Under the pieces are notes generated by a model. That model worked only from the letters and a program-made list of their open reading frames with translations. It was not told the DNA's origin and did not search any database. Shown here piece by piece: positions 27,696 through 36,581 of a stretch of 64,000 nucleotides of DNA. The number at the start of each line of letters is the position of its first letter. Positions within the stretch are counted from its first letter, which is position 1. Both the position numbers and the translations under genes were made by a program. The stretch lies in assembly GCF_028728065.1 (NCBI RefSeq), contig NZ_CP117812.1, forward strand, positions 2,542,001 through 2,606,000. The letters are read 5' to 3'. The stretch is from Lentisphaera profundi (GTDB lineage Bacteria; Verrucomicrobiota; Lentisphaeria; Lentisphaerales; Lentisphaeraceae).

Positions 27696-29884
27696 TTATT
27701 CGAGTAGGCTATCAAAGTTTAGTTCTTCCACATAGAACCATCCTACGGTAGGAATTGAGCTAAAACCGATAAGACGAGTTTGACCATCCTGTTCAAGTTT
27801 TATCTGTCCGGATTTTTGTGAAATAATGGAGTTTATCAAGTGTGGATAAGGAAATTCTTTAAACTGGATCTCCTCCTGCGTTTTCTCTGCTTCGGCTAAA
27901 TTAGACATCTCTTTTAAATTACTCAAAATCACCTTTCCTTCCTTATTCATGAGGTAGCGATTTTTGATGATGCCAGTGCGTTTATCTGCAGCTGCGTCCA
28001 TAATTGTATTGTAGGCATAGTCAAAAGTAATATCTATTGCTGATACCCCTAAAAACTTATCCTCTTTGGAGTACAAGGGTTGCACTGCCGAGACCACTAA
28101 ACCCTGACCAAAAAGGTCAATATAAGGAGAACTCCAAAACAGCTTTTGATGAGTCAAGGAATGCTTAAACCAAAAGCGTGATCTCACATCATAAGCTTCG
28201 CTAAGTTTGCCCATCCCTGGATAATTCACTAATAAGCCATTGGCTAAACCTGAATAGACCCAACGAATGGCAAAGCCTTTATTTAGAGCCAACTCCTCAA
28301 GCTCTTCAACAGTCGTATCTTCCTTAAGGTTGGCACCGCTTTCCGCCATGTACGCTAAGGTATCATCAATAATCGGTGATAGTGCCAAAAGCTCTTTGCG
28401 AGTATCCTTAAGCTCTAAACCAGGTGCCAATTTATAATTTCCCGACTTCACACTAACTTCGTGACCATAAAGTGCAGAAGGCACGAGGCCCACAATATTA
28501 TCTTTTTTATTTTTATAGTCCTTATAATCATAAAATCGCAGGGTCTGATTTTTTTGTCTCGGCGACTCAAGCAGATATTTTACTTTGTCTCCGTAGCGCT
28601 GCAATACATTCGATAACTTAGAAAAGTGCCCATCTATATGTCCTGCACGTTGCTCCAAAGCACTCTGAAAGTTAATGAGTGTTAACTCCCTCTGTTGCGC
28701 TAACTGAATGGATTTCTTTTGCTGAACTAAAGAGCTTATCGTGATCGCAGCAAAAATAAGTAGTAGGCTGAGAACTGATAACGCCGTTGCCATTTTATGC
28801 TTGTAGAGCGAACGGACGACGGCACGTGAGAAATTATCTTTATAAGCGACTGTTTCTCGATCCTGTAGGAAATTGTTAATATCATCAGCTAGCAGCGCAA
28901 CATTTTCATAACGATTTTCCGGGTCATGAGCCATGGCTTTGGCAATAATAGCTCTTAGCGCTGTAGGGATTTTGATCTCACTACGCAGATGCCTCAAAGG
29001 ATTTAACTGTGCTCTAATTGTCTTCTCTAAGAGCTCTTTTTCATTTGAACCGTCTATGTGTGCACTCAGAGTCACTAACTGAAATAAGATTGCTCCCATC
29101 GCGTATTGATCCGAAGCAAACTGCACTTGTCCAGTCAAAATATATTCCGGTGCAATAAAACCTGGTGTTCCAGAAACTGAACCTTTACTTTTAGCCTCTT
29201 TAGCTACAGTCTTTTCTTGCTTTTCTGTGACAATTTTAGCAATACCCCAATCCATCAGGTACACTTCATTAAAGGAACCCACCATAATATTCTCGGGTTT
29301 TAGATCCCGGTGAATCACTCGCTTATCATGTGCGTAGGAAATGGCTTCACATATCTTGATGAAATAGGAAAGGCGCTCACTCAAGGATTTTTGCTCGAAA
29401 TCTAAAAGCGCTTTACCTTTTAACTTTTTACATTCCAAAAGATGATCATCAATGATTTCCTGCAAAGTCATGCCCTGAACAAGTTTCATTGCCATGTGGA
29501 CATAAGAATTCTGTTCACGAATAATTCCGTACATCGGAATTATTGAGGGATGATCCAACTGCGCCGTAATTCGCGCTTCTAAAATAAAATTACGATTGCA
29601 GGATTATCAAGAAAATCTTTTTTGAGTGATTTTAACGCTACATAACGATGGAGCTTTTTGTCTTTGGCAGTTTTAATCTCTCCCTGACCGCCCTCACTGA
29701 ATTTCTCAATCTCTCCAAATAAGGACTCGAGTTCGTCATAGAAATCCAAGCCACCATCATCATGTTTATCCAAGTATTCCGTATTCGAAACTATCGTATT
29801 GAATCGGCTATTAAAATTCGAACTGATTTTCTCTCGAGCCTCATCATTAAACTCCTCATCGGCAACAATTGTCTTCTGTATCAT
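27696..29884 (-). pseudogene. Ser/Thr protein kinase with C-terminal Cache domain, disrupted by a frameshift
   Basis: Two adjacent minus-strand frames are one gene. The first (29884-29579) holds a regulatory N-terminus and the kinase N-lobe (glycine loop FSEGGQGEIKTA, VALK lysine) and stops at TAG 29581-29579. The second resumes at ILEARITAQLDHPSI in the -1 frame with HRDLKPEN (D85 from Met 29558), MDWG in place of DFG (D103), GTPGFIAPE, a membrane helix near 248-270, and an extracytoplasmic Cache domain ending YVEELNFDSLLE. One missing base in an AATTTTATTTT tract (about 29582-29592) explains it. This could be a real mutation, a read error or a slippage site. Confidence 0.85.
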
Positions 29885-30117
29885 AACACACCCATCTCAC
29901 TCAAAATATATATGCCTCTAATTTACACAGTCATAGCGCTATAGCCTAGTCAGTCACCAAAAATCTGTTTCTGATTATAAGCAATCATCTAGTCCTAGAT
30001 AACTTTTTTAAGAAATCCTGCTCAAAGCTAGACTTTTAAGCATAAAAAAATCACCTGATAGTACGCTTAGCCAAGTACCGCACTGAGTAATATCAGCGTG
30101 GAAATTTGGCAAAGAAC

Positions 30118-30170
30118 GAGGCAATGACCTTTATTGAAGTTTCACACAAACAAAAAAAGGAAATTGCCTC
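30118..30170 (+). promoter_or_regulatory. inverted repeat around the ribosome-binding site of the IS110 transposase
   Basis: GAGGCAAT (30118-30125) pairs with ATTGCCTC (30163-30170), which ends on the base before ATG 30171. The A-rich stretch with AAGG lies in the loop. The hairpin could control translation or form part of a structured noncoding RNA. Confidence 0.5.
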
Positions 30171-31268
30171 ATGGAAATGTATAACTCAAAAACGAAATAT
30201 CATTGTGGAATTGACCTTCACAAGTCATCTGCTCATATTTGTGTCATGGACAAGGAAGGAAATATAATGCTGCATAAAAACATCCGAGATAATAATTTTG
30301 TCTATATGAAGAAGGTCTTGGCGCCTTATGTCGATGACCTCACTATTGCTTGTGAGAGCACTTATAATTGGTACCCTCTTGCAGATTTTTGTCGTTCAGA
30401 GAATATTGAATTCACTCTTGGTCATGCGCTCTATATGAAATCTATTCACGGAGGAAAAGCTAAAAACGATAAAATTGATAGCAAAAAAATCACTGATTTA
30501 TTACGCACGAATTTATTGCCTCACGCCTATGCTTGCCCAGCAGAATACCGCTCTCATAGAGACCTCTTACGAAGGCGTATAAAGTTAGTGCAGTCCAAGT
30601 CTGGAATATCAGTCTACATGAATATTTTTGAGCAACAAAACGAGCTAAAAGAAAGTACTTTATACATGAGGTCAAAACCAGATAAACTAGAAAGTCTAGT
30701 AGAACATCAGGACTTTTCTGGGATAGGTGGCATCGCGATGGAACGGAACTATCAGCTCAACACAAATCTATTGATGGCTTATACAAAAGAGTTGATCGCA
30801 GTGGATAAAGATCTCAAAGAATTCACTTTAAATAGTGCCTACAATGAAGAATTTGAAATAGTAAAGTCAATGCCTGGAGTAGGCGATACCCTTGGTATGG
30901 TCATTATCTATGAAACTCACGACATCAAAAGGTTTAAAAGCCCAGGTAAGTATTCAAGTTATTGTCGAGTGATTAAATGTAAAAAAGAAAGTGCGGGTAA
31001 AAGTTATGGTTATAGTGGAGCAAAAATAGGTAATCCATTTTTAAAATGGGCCTATAGTCAGGCTGCCGTACTATCAAAAAGAAACCCTTTGATGAAAGCT
31101 TTTTCAAATGACCTAATAAGGCAACACGGCGAACGTAAAGCTAGAGCTATTTACACTCATAAGATTTGTCGATCAATTTATTTCATGCTCCAGAGAAAAC
31201 AAAAATTTGATCCCATTGATTTTTTTGGAAGACAAAAATATGAACGTTTACAAAGACTAAATAATTAA
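30171..31268 (+). CDS. IS110-family transposase
   Basis: A 365-residue recombinase with an N-terminal DEDD RuvC-like domain and C-terminal Tnp20 domain. Visible catalytic residues are Asp in GIDLHK, Glu in CESTYNW, and Asp residues in KNDKIDSKK. The Tnp20 part begins about IVKSMPGVGDTLG, followed by FKSPGKYSSYCRV and a conserved-type Ser region near KKESAGKSYGYSGAK. In IS110-family elements the enzyme is guided by a noncoding bridge RNA. The frame is intact. It could also start at the second ATG (30177). Confidence 0.93.
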   Translation: MEMYNSKTKYHCGIDLHKSSAHICVMDKEGNIMLHKNIRDNNFVYMKKVLAPYVDDLTIACESTYNWYPLADFCRSENIEFTLGHALYMKSIHGGKAKNDKIDSKKITDLLRTNLLPHAYACPAEYRSHRDLLRRRIKLVQSKSGISVYMNIFEQQNELKESTLYMRSKPDKLESLVEHQDFSGIGGIAMERNYQLNTNLLMAYTKELIAVDKDLKEFTLNSAYNEEFEIVKSMPGVGDTLGMVIIYETHDIKRFKSPGKYSSYCRVIKCKKESAGKSYGYSGAKIGNPFLKWAYSQAAVLSKRNPLMKAFSNDLIRQHGERKARAIYTHKICRSIYFMLQRKQKFDPIDFFGRQKYERLQRLNN

Positions 31269-31335
31269 AAAATCTGGAATCTTTTGCAGTGAAGCCGTCA
31301 ATGGGGACTTGGACTTTGAGCCTCTATCACCTGAT

Positions 31336-31723
31336 TAGATCGCTGTAAAAGGTTTCTTTAAATCAAAAGAAGTTTAGATGATGACTCACCCCTTACTGAG
31401 CCCGATATGTACTGGACGATTCCACATGATAGAATTGAGCCTTGATTTACACCTGAATAGGACAGCGAGGGATTGACCGCAAGTAGTTTCTAAGGCGTCG
31501 GTTAGCAGCTAAAAAGAAAAGCTGAATAGATCGACAGGGCTCCTTTAAAGCCTTTGACCTTATATGGATGTCTGGAGGGACTTCACATTAAGTGAAAGAC
31601 CCGTACCCGAAAAGAAGAAACAAAGATGAGCTGAACTAAACATTTTTAAGCACAAGTCGTTTTGAAAATCAAAAAAACGGATACAAAGATTTATTGTCTA
31701 CTTGACAAATTTGGCTAAATGGA
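31336..31723. other. 388 bp without a supported gene, downstream of the IS110 element
   Basis: No open frame of note and no clear RNA signature. A short frame reading SLDDDSPLTEPDMYWTIPHDR starts at about 31374 on the plus strand and is flanked by stops, so it may be a fragment of a decayed coding sequence. The 3' end shares AAATTTGGC (about 31707) with the IS110 left flank (about 30111), which may be chance. Confidence 0.4.
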
Positions 31724-32030
31724 TGTCACCTTTATCCCGTGGGCTTTTCATCGCCTCCCAGGGTGGGCACACCCTGCAGGGAAGGGGACGGAGTCCCAAG
31801 GCTGCAAGCAAAACATAAAGGGCGCTGGAAACCGCCTAACTCCAGCGGGGAGGTGCTGCCACACAGGCGAAAAAATCTCCTGTCACCTTGATCCCGTGGG
31901 CTTTTCATCGTCTCCCAGGGTGGGCACACCCTGCAGGGACGGGGTCCCAAGGCTGTAAACAAAACATAAAGAGTGCAGGAATCCTGCATCACTCCAGCGG
32001 AGATTAAAAATCTCCTGACCCCTATTATCT
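31724..32030. repeat. two tandem copies of a ~157-bp GC-rich repeat
   Basis: Copy one (31724-31880) and copy two (31881 to about 32030) both begin TGTCACCTT, share CCCGTGGGCTTTTCATCG and a CAGGGTG-GGCA-CACCCTG hairpin, and both end near AAAATCTCC. The middle segments differ. The repeat is much richer in G and C than its surroundings. Copy one ends with a 13-base segment (31857-31869) whose complement occurs twice at 63379 and 63555, so this belongs to a dispersed family. Open frames across it look spurious because they run on both strands through repeats. Confidence 0.9.
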
Positions 32031-32157
32031 CCGCTGTGCCGCCTTAGTTCAACTAAGCTAAAAGAGGAAAAGTATATCCGTTTTGAGTCGACCCTACTTT
32101 TTCTGTAAATCATTGATTGGATTGGGGTAACATCCCCTTTTTTACTTTCTGGGAACG

Positions 32158-32355
32158 TTGACCTCTATTCAGAATATGGATGATATTAATATTCATGGTT
32201 TTGTCGACATTATTCGTTCTATTCAAAATAGAACCGGCAAACAAATTTTTATATCAACTCATGATGAAAGAGTTTGCCGTTTTATGAAGAAGAAGTTTCG
32301 TAAGAACCTTCAATTTTTTGAATTCTCTGAATATGGAAAGTTTGAAAAAGCTTAA
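32158..32355 (+). pseudogene. C-terminal fragment of an SMC/RecF-like ATPase
   Basis: The 65-residue frame reads IQNMDDINIHGFVDIIRSI... and then KQIFISTHDERVCRFMKKKF. That combination is the Walker-B-proximal region followed by the conserved His loop (STHD) of ABC-type ATPases of the SMC/RecF group. The N-terminal several hundred residues, including the Walker A and coiled-coil parts, are missing. The fragment begins directly at a junction with repeat-like DNA (TGACCTCTATTC, shared with 63650), so it probably lost its 5' part by insertion or deletion there. Confidence 0.65.
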
Positions 32356-32379
32356 GCACATAAGGGATCTTAAGGGACA

Positions 32380-32406
32380 TGCCTTTTTGGAGGGCTGATT
32401 TTTTAA
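32380..32406 (+). terminator. hairpin and T tract after the ATPase fragment
   Basis: TGCCTTTTTGGAGGGCT folds into a short stem and is followed by GATTTTTT. It resembles the hairpin after the 32547 sulfatase. Confidence 0.5.
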
Positions 32407-32546
32407 ATCTCACGCGTAAATATAGTTACTATGACGATGAAAATAAATAGTAATATTTAATATAGTATTTTTAGTATTACACTTAAACTTTTATGTTATC
32501 ATCAACTTATAATCTAATAAGTCCAACAACACAAAAAGGTTTAAAG

Positions 32547-34109
32547 ATGGCGATTATTAAGTATGTACTACTAGTATTGATTTGTATTCGTGTGAGTGCA
32601 GAAGAGCTTAATGTGAAGCACTCAGAAAGGGTGGAGTCCCCTAATATAATTTTATTCCTTGTCGATGATATGGGTTGGCAAGACAGCTCGGTCCCGTTTT
32701 ATTCAGAGAGAACAGCTTTTAATGATTTCTACAAAACACCCAATATGGAGAAATTAGCTTCCCAGGGCATGAAGTTTATGAATTCCTATGCCCATGCAAT
32801 TTGTTCTCCTAGCAGAACCTCTATTTTAACAGGACAAAATCCTGCCCGACATCATGTGACCAACTGGACTTTCTATGCAAATAGGGATCAATCGAGTCGA
32901 ACAAAAAATATAAGCTCTCCTATAAAGTGGCGTATGGAGGGACTGCAACCTGGCTATACGATGACTCTGCCTGAAGCCTTGAAAACCCAGGATTATAAGA
33001 CCATTCACGTAGGAAAATTTCATCTGGGAGCGGCAAAAACTGCAGGAGCTACTCCCGAGGGGCTGGGCTTTGATGTAAATATCGCTGGGCACCACGCTGG
33101 AGCACCGCGTAGTTTTTGCGGCTTAAATAATTATTCATCGGCGTATAGAGGCCAGGGAAATAGATGGCAGGTTCCAGGTTTAAAAAAGTATCACGGCAAA
33201 GATATTCATTTAACAGATGCTTTGACAACGGAAGCAAATCAAGCCATTGAGACGGCCGTGAAAGAAGGGAAGAAATTCTTTTTACATATGTCTCATTATA
33301 CCGTGCACGTCCCTCTTGAAAAGCATAGTCCTTATTACGAAGAATACCTCAAGGCAGGAGTGAATGAAGCCGAAGCTAAGTATGCTTCCATGGTTCAAGG
33401 TATGGATGCTAGCTTAGGTAGTATTTTAAAAAAACTCGAAGAACTCAAGGTCGCGGAAAAGACCATTATTATTTTTGCTTCAGATAATGGTGGCTTGAGC
33501 TATGGCGTGCGCGGGAAGACTCCTATGGGGACGGGAAAGAACACGCATAACTGGCCTCTAAAAGCGGGGAAAGGTTCCGCTTATGAAGGTGGCACTCGAA
33601 CTCCACTAATAGTGAGTTGGGCTAGCTTAGCTCAAAATAAGCTTCAAGAAAAAATCGCGATAAAACCCGCAAGCCAATGTCATCATATGGTGATATCGGA
33701 AGATTATTATACGACGATATGTGCTTTAGCTGGTGTGAAATGTCTAGATAAAAGTACCCTTGATGGAGTGGATCTGACTCCGCTGATTACAGGAAGTAAG
33801 GAAGACGTACACTCGGACTTAGTTTTCCATATTCCTCATATGTGGGGGCCTCGTGGGCCGGGTTATGAGCCACATTCGGCAATTCGTATGGGTGATTGGA
33901 AGGCCATTTATTTTTATGAGGGGCGTAATTGGGAATTATATAATTTAAAAAATGATATCTCAGAAAAACAAGATCTCTCAAAATCCAATCCTGAGAAGCT
34001 GATCACTTTATCTAATGTCTTGAAACGCAAACTCAAACAAATGGATGCGCAATTTCCTATCGATAAAAGAGAGTCCAAGTCAATTGAGCCACTCTGGCCA
34101 ATGCAATAA
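32547..34109 (+). CDS. exported sulfatase
   Basis: The start is ATG 32547 (520 residues), because the product then opens with a signal peptide (MAIIKYVLLVLICIRVSA) and AAAAAGG lies 7 bases upstream; an upstream in-frame ATG at 32493 has no Shine-Dalgarno and a hydrophilic leader. The formylglycine Cys C86 is in CSPSRTSILTG, DD at 40-41 and SDNGG later supply metal ligands. The sequence looks like N-acetylgalactosamine-type or choline-sulfatase-like secreted sulfatases. It is followed by a hairpin and 470 bp of apparently noncoding DNA. Confidence 0.9.
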   Translation: MAIIKYVLLVLICIRVSAEELNVKHSERVESPNIILFLVDDMGWQDSSVPFYSERTAFNDFYKTPNMEKLASQGMKFMNSYAHAICSPSRTSILTGQNPARHHVTNWTFYANRDQSSRTKNISSPIKWRMEGLQPGYTMTLPEALKTQDYKTIHVGKFHLGAAKTAGATPEGLGFDVNIAGHHAGAPRSFCGLNNYSSAYRGQGNRWQVPGLKKYHGKDIHLTDALTTEANQAIETAVKEGKKFFLHMSHYTVHVPLEKHSPYYEEYLKAGVNEAEAKYASMVQGMDASLGSILKKLEELKVAEKTIIIFASDNGGLSYGVRGKTPMGTGKNTHNWPLKAGKGSAYEGGTRTPLIVSWASLAQNKLQEKIAIKPASQCHHMVISEDYYTTICALAGVKCLDKSTLDGVDLTPLITGSKEDVHSDLVFHIPHMWGPRGPGYEPHSAIRMGDWKAIYFYEGRNWELYNLKNDISEKQDLSKSNPEKLITLSNVLKRKLKQMDAQFPIDKRESKSIEPLWPMQ

Positions 34110-34110
34110 A

Positions 34111-34137
34111 GGCCGCTCTTCTTGGAGAGCTGATTCA
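34111..34137 (+). terminator. hairpin after the 32547 sulfatase
   Basis: GCTCT-TCTTG-GAGAGC forms a short stem after AATAAAGGCC. A similar AATAAAGGTCCGCCCTTCTTGAAGG follows the 34582 gene at 35291-35315. No long T tract. Confidence 0.4.
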
Positions 34138-34496
34138 AAAAATCCTCCACCCGAGACTCTTTTTCAGGGTGGTAAGATCAATGTAAATAAGCACTTGTTG
34201 TTTAGCTGCCGATGCTATAACTCTCATTACGTGCAATCAAAAACTAATCACTTTGGATAATTTGAACTTTGTCGTTGATCTTCCCAGAATTATCTAATAA
34301 GTGCTATTTAAGCTAAATTTTAGTTTTTGTAACAGCCACATAAATCATCTGTCTAATATGCTTTATGGTCGGAGTTCAATTTTCATTAATTAATCCCTTA
34401 TGGATCAATTAGTGGAATAGAAATACTGGTATCCCACCTATAAATGAAAATAGTTTGCCCGCGGTTTTTCCGTGTATGACTATCAAAAATAAAGGA

Positions 34497-34540
34497 CCAG
34501 CGCCTAATTTCATCCGCTGGGAGCCGCAATCCTCTGCGGC
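34497..34540 (+). other. tandem hairpins upstream of the 34582 gene
   Basis: CCAGCG/CGCTGG (34497-34520) is followed by GCCGCA/TGCGGC (34523-34540). They lie about 40 bases before the start of the next gene, so they may be a structured leader or a terminator for upstream transcription. The rest of 34138-34581 shows no supported feature. Confidence 0.4.
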
Positions 34541-34581
34541 CTTAATACACAAATTATAAAATTTTATAGAAGGGTTTAAGT

Positions 34582-35286
34582 ATGCATAAGTCTAGATTAT
34601 CATCACTCATAGGAAGCACTTTACTTATATTTTCATCTTATTTTGTTCTGCAAGCAGCCGACAAACAGCTGAGCTCATCAGCTACTCACTTAAAGCCACT
34701 GCTATTGAAAATGGGCCCATCTATAATTTCTGAGACTTTTGACAAGGATTCGACAAGAGTGCAATCATGGGCAAAATATGGTACTCAATGGCAGGTGATA
34801 GATGGTGCCTTTGTCGGCAGTCCTGCTTCGCTTGATTATCAAAAAGCGCACCCAGGGAAACACTCTGGCACGACCCCCCGTCTACAGGCAAAAATCCCTC
34901 TCTGTAAAGACGGTCTTATTATAAAATTTGATTTTAAATCTGAGAAGAAGATTGGACGCGCTGCCTTTTGGCTAGGTCATCACCATTTTAAGTTGCTCAT
35001 TTCGGATAATCAACCATCCTTGCAATACACTAAAGATAAGAAAAATATAATCACAACTGCGTTAAAACCAATCAACGGTCCGATGAAAGAAAATCAATGG
35101 TACAGTGTTATAATGGAAACTCATGGTACTCACAGAGTTGTTCAGATTAGCGGCTTTGAGCCCTTGATTGTTGAAGCATTTGCTCTTGTTAAGACATCAC
35201 CAGTGCGTATGAGTGGCTCAAAAGGAGAGCAATTTCAATTCGATAATTTTCACTTTATTGAAGGTGCTGGTTTACTCAAACCTTGA
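34582..35286 (+). CDS. secreted beta-sandwich protein of unknown function
   Basis: A 234-residue protein with a signal peptide ending about LQAADK. The mature part has alternating strands and a DUF1080-like (3-keto-glycoside hydrolase, LamG-type) look: TFDKDSTRVQSWAKYGTQWQVIDGAF, LIIKFDFKSEKKIGRAAFWLG, and a final FQFDNFHFIEG. Related proteins in Planctomycetes often accompany sulfatases and DUF1592 systems. The assignment is by appearance; catalytic residues cannot be named. GAAGGG precedes the ATG. It follows the third sulfatase by 470 bp. Confidence 0.6.
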   Translation: MHKSRLSSLIGSTLLIFSSYFVLQAADKQLSSSATHLKPLLLKMGPSIISETFDKDSTRVQSWAKYGTQWQVIDGAFVGSPASLDYQKAHPGKHSGTTPRLQAKIPLCKDGLIIKFDFKSEKKIGRAAFWLGHHHFKLLISDNQPSLQYTKDKKNIITTALKPINGPMKENQWYSVIMETHGTHRVVQISGFEPLIVEAFALVKTSPVRMSGSKGEQFQFDNFHFIEGAGLLKP

Positions 35287-35385
35287 AGAAAATAAAGGTC
35301 CGCCCTTCTTGAAGGTCAAGAAATTCAAATTCTTGTAGGCTAAGTTAGACCCTATAAGTTAGCGAATATACGAGGGAGGAGTTAT

Positions 35386-35697
35386 ATGAGATTTAAACCA
35401 TTTTTTGTTAAACGCCATAGAGCCGCACTATCTTTTCCAAAACATGGAAAACGACAGCCACGTAAGAAGCGACTAATATTCAAACTGGGGAAGCTGAAAG
35501 CTAAGCGACTTAAATCCTTAGATAGCTCAATGAAAAAGAAGTTCTCCGCTCTGATTATTATATGCACCCTTGTGAGTCTTATTTTTCCACCTGCGTTTTA
35601 TCTATGTTCCCTAAGCTTAGGTATTTGCTTTATTGCGGCCTGTGGCAAAGCTCTCTTCTACAAAAATGAAAAGCAATATACCGTCACCAAACGATGA
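35386..35697 (+). CDS. small basic membrane protein, unknown
   Basis: A GGGAGGAG Shine-Dalgarno is 8 bases before ATG 35386. The 103-residue product has about 50 N-terminal residues very rich in Lys and Arg, then a hydrophobic segment (about 54-88, one or two helices), then a short polar tail. I recognise no family. It is followed by a strong hairpin that ends it before the convergent hpf gene. Confidence 0.6.
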   Translation: MRFKPFFVKRHRAALSFPKHGKRQPRKKRLIFKLGKLKAKRLKSLDSSMKKKFSALIIICTLVSLIFPPAFYLCSLSLGICFIAACGKALFYKNEKQYTVTKR

Positions 35698-35740
35698 ACA
35701 TGATCACGGAATTTTGATATCGTTTAAATCATGCCATAAA

Positions 35741-35767
35741 AAAGGCGATCCAAATTGGATCGCCTTT
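35741..35767. terminator. bidirectional terminator between 35386 gene and hpf
   Basis: AAAGGCGATCC and GGATCGCCTTT pair perfectly across AAATT, with A-rich sequence before and T-rich sequence after on both strands. It serves converging genes. Confidence 0.9.
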
Positions 35768-35788
35768 AGTTTTATAATTTAAGCAGTT

Positions 35789-36148
35789 TTAGTATTCGTC
35801 GATATTTTCGAGGACCTCTTCTTCGTGACGTCGTTCAATATCACCTAAATGTTCACCTTTATGGTTGTGGTGAAAAGTCTCGAGCTTTTTCTCGAGCTGT
35901 CGGTCGAGACGATCAACTGCATCGGCAATTGACTTATACATATCGTCGGTTTCGGCATGAGCATCAATATTGATTTTGTTGCCATGCAGAACTATTTCAA
36001 CTTTATATTTGCCGTGTCCATGCGAAAGAACGACTTCTGCTTTATTGAGCTTTGGATAGCTGACGCGCATATTGGAGAGATGGCTCTCTACGCTGTCTTT
36101 TAGTGCCTCTGTGAGTTGGAGGTTTTTTCCTGATACGATAATATCCAT
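35789..36148 (-). CDS. hpf: ribosome hibernation promoting factor
   Basis: The 119-residue protein has the HPF/RaiA fold pattern: MDIIVSGKNLQLTEALKDSVESHLSNM, AEVVLSHGHGKYKVEIVLHG, then MYKSIADAVDRLDRQLEKKLE. It binds inactive ribosomes in stationary phase or starvation and helps form dimers or protects 70S ribosomes. The C-terminal dimerisation domain of the long form is absent, so it is the short HPF type. GAGGAAA precedes the ATG on the minus strand. Confidence 0.9.
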   Translation of the reverse strand: MDIIVSGKNLQLTEALKDSVESHLSNMRVSYPKLNKAEVVLSHGHGKYKVEIVLHGNKINIDAHAETDDMYKSIADAVDRLDRQLEKKLETFHHNHKGEHLGDIERRHEEEVLENIDEY

Positions 36149-36362
36149 TCTATGTTTCCTCTTCTTTGGAGTTTACGTTTGGGAAGCTTTTTCCTACTGG
36201 ATGTCATTTCCCATAATTAAAGAACTACTAAAGAAACTTAAAAGCAAGGATTTCTTTAACAATAATCTAAGAAAAAACGGCTCTTTAAATTTAGAAAAAG
36301 CGGTCTATTATGGGGCATCTTTTTGAAAGTGCGCTACTTACAACAAAATCTGGGAAAATCAC

Positions 36363-36581
36363 ATGAATGTTATAAAAATAAAAATTCTCTCTTATATCAA
36401 AAATATGAGGAAAATTATTTTTGCCTGTCCCTTATGTAGTGAAAACAATTCTCTCGTTCATGAAGACTTAATTAGCTCAGAAACTTTGATCGATTTTCGC
36501 TGCCCCAATTGCGCCCGTAGTTTTCGTGGGGACTTTTCCTCCTTACAAGAACTCGAAAAACATATTCATGGTAAGCGATGA
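36363..36581 (+). CDS. small zinc-ribbon protein
   Basis: A 72-residue protein with two CxxC pairs (CPLC and CPNC, 21 residues apart), which should bind one zinc ion. The ending overlaps the next gene as ATGA, so the two are translationally coupled. The N-terminus may instead be Met 15 (MRKIIFACPLC), since the first 14 residues look unstructured and neither start has a clear Shine-Dalgarno. Function unknown; probably nucleic-acid or protein binding. Confidence 0.65.
   Translation: MNVIKIKILSYIKNMRKIIFACPLCSENNSLVHEDLISSETLIDFRCPNCARSFRGDFSSLQELEKHIHGKR

Larger units (their letters stand above)
30054..31331 (+). mobile_element. IS110-family insertion sequence (candidate ends)
   Basis: A full IS110 transposase gene lies between two copies of ATCACCTGAT (30050-30059 and 31326-31335), each with a central CT. 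Ends placed at those CTs would give an element of about 1.28 kb, the size of IS110-group members such as IS621, which also use a CT core. This group does not have terminal inverted repeats, so ends are inferred only from the direct repeat. The left noncoding part (about 115 bp) would carry bridge RNA, but is somewhat short for that. Confidence 0.55.

Noticed and set aside
27841-27849. TGTGGATAA (DnaA box) inside the kinase pseudogene
   Set aside because: A lone 9-mer inside coding sequence is expected by chance and has no partner.
31719-32113. Several open frames on both strands in the GC-rich repeat zone
   Set aside because: High GC and tandem repeats remove stops; no start signals and the products mirror the repeat.
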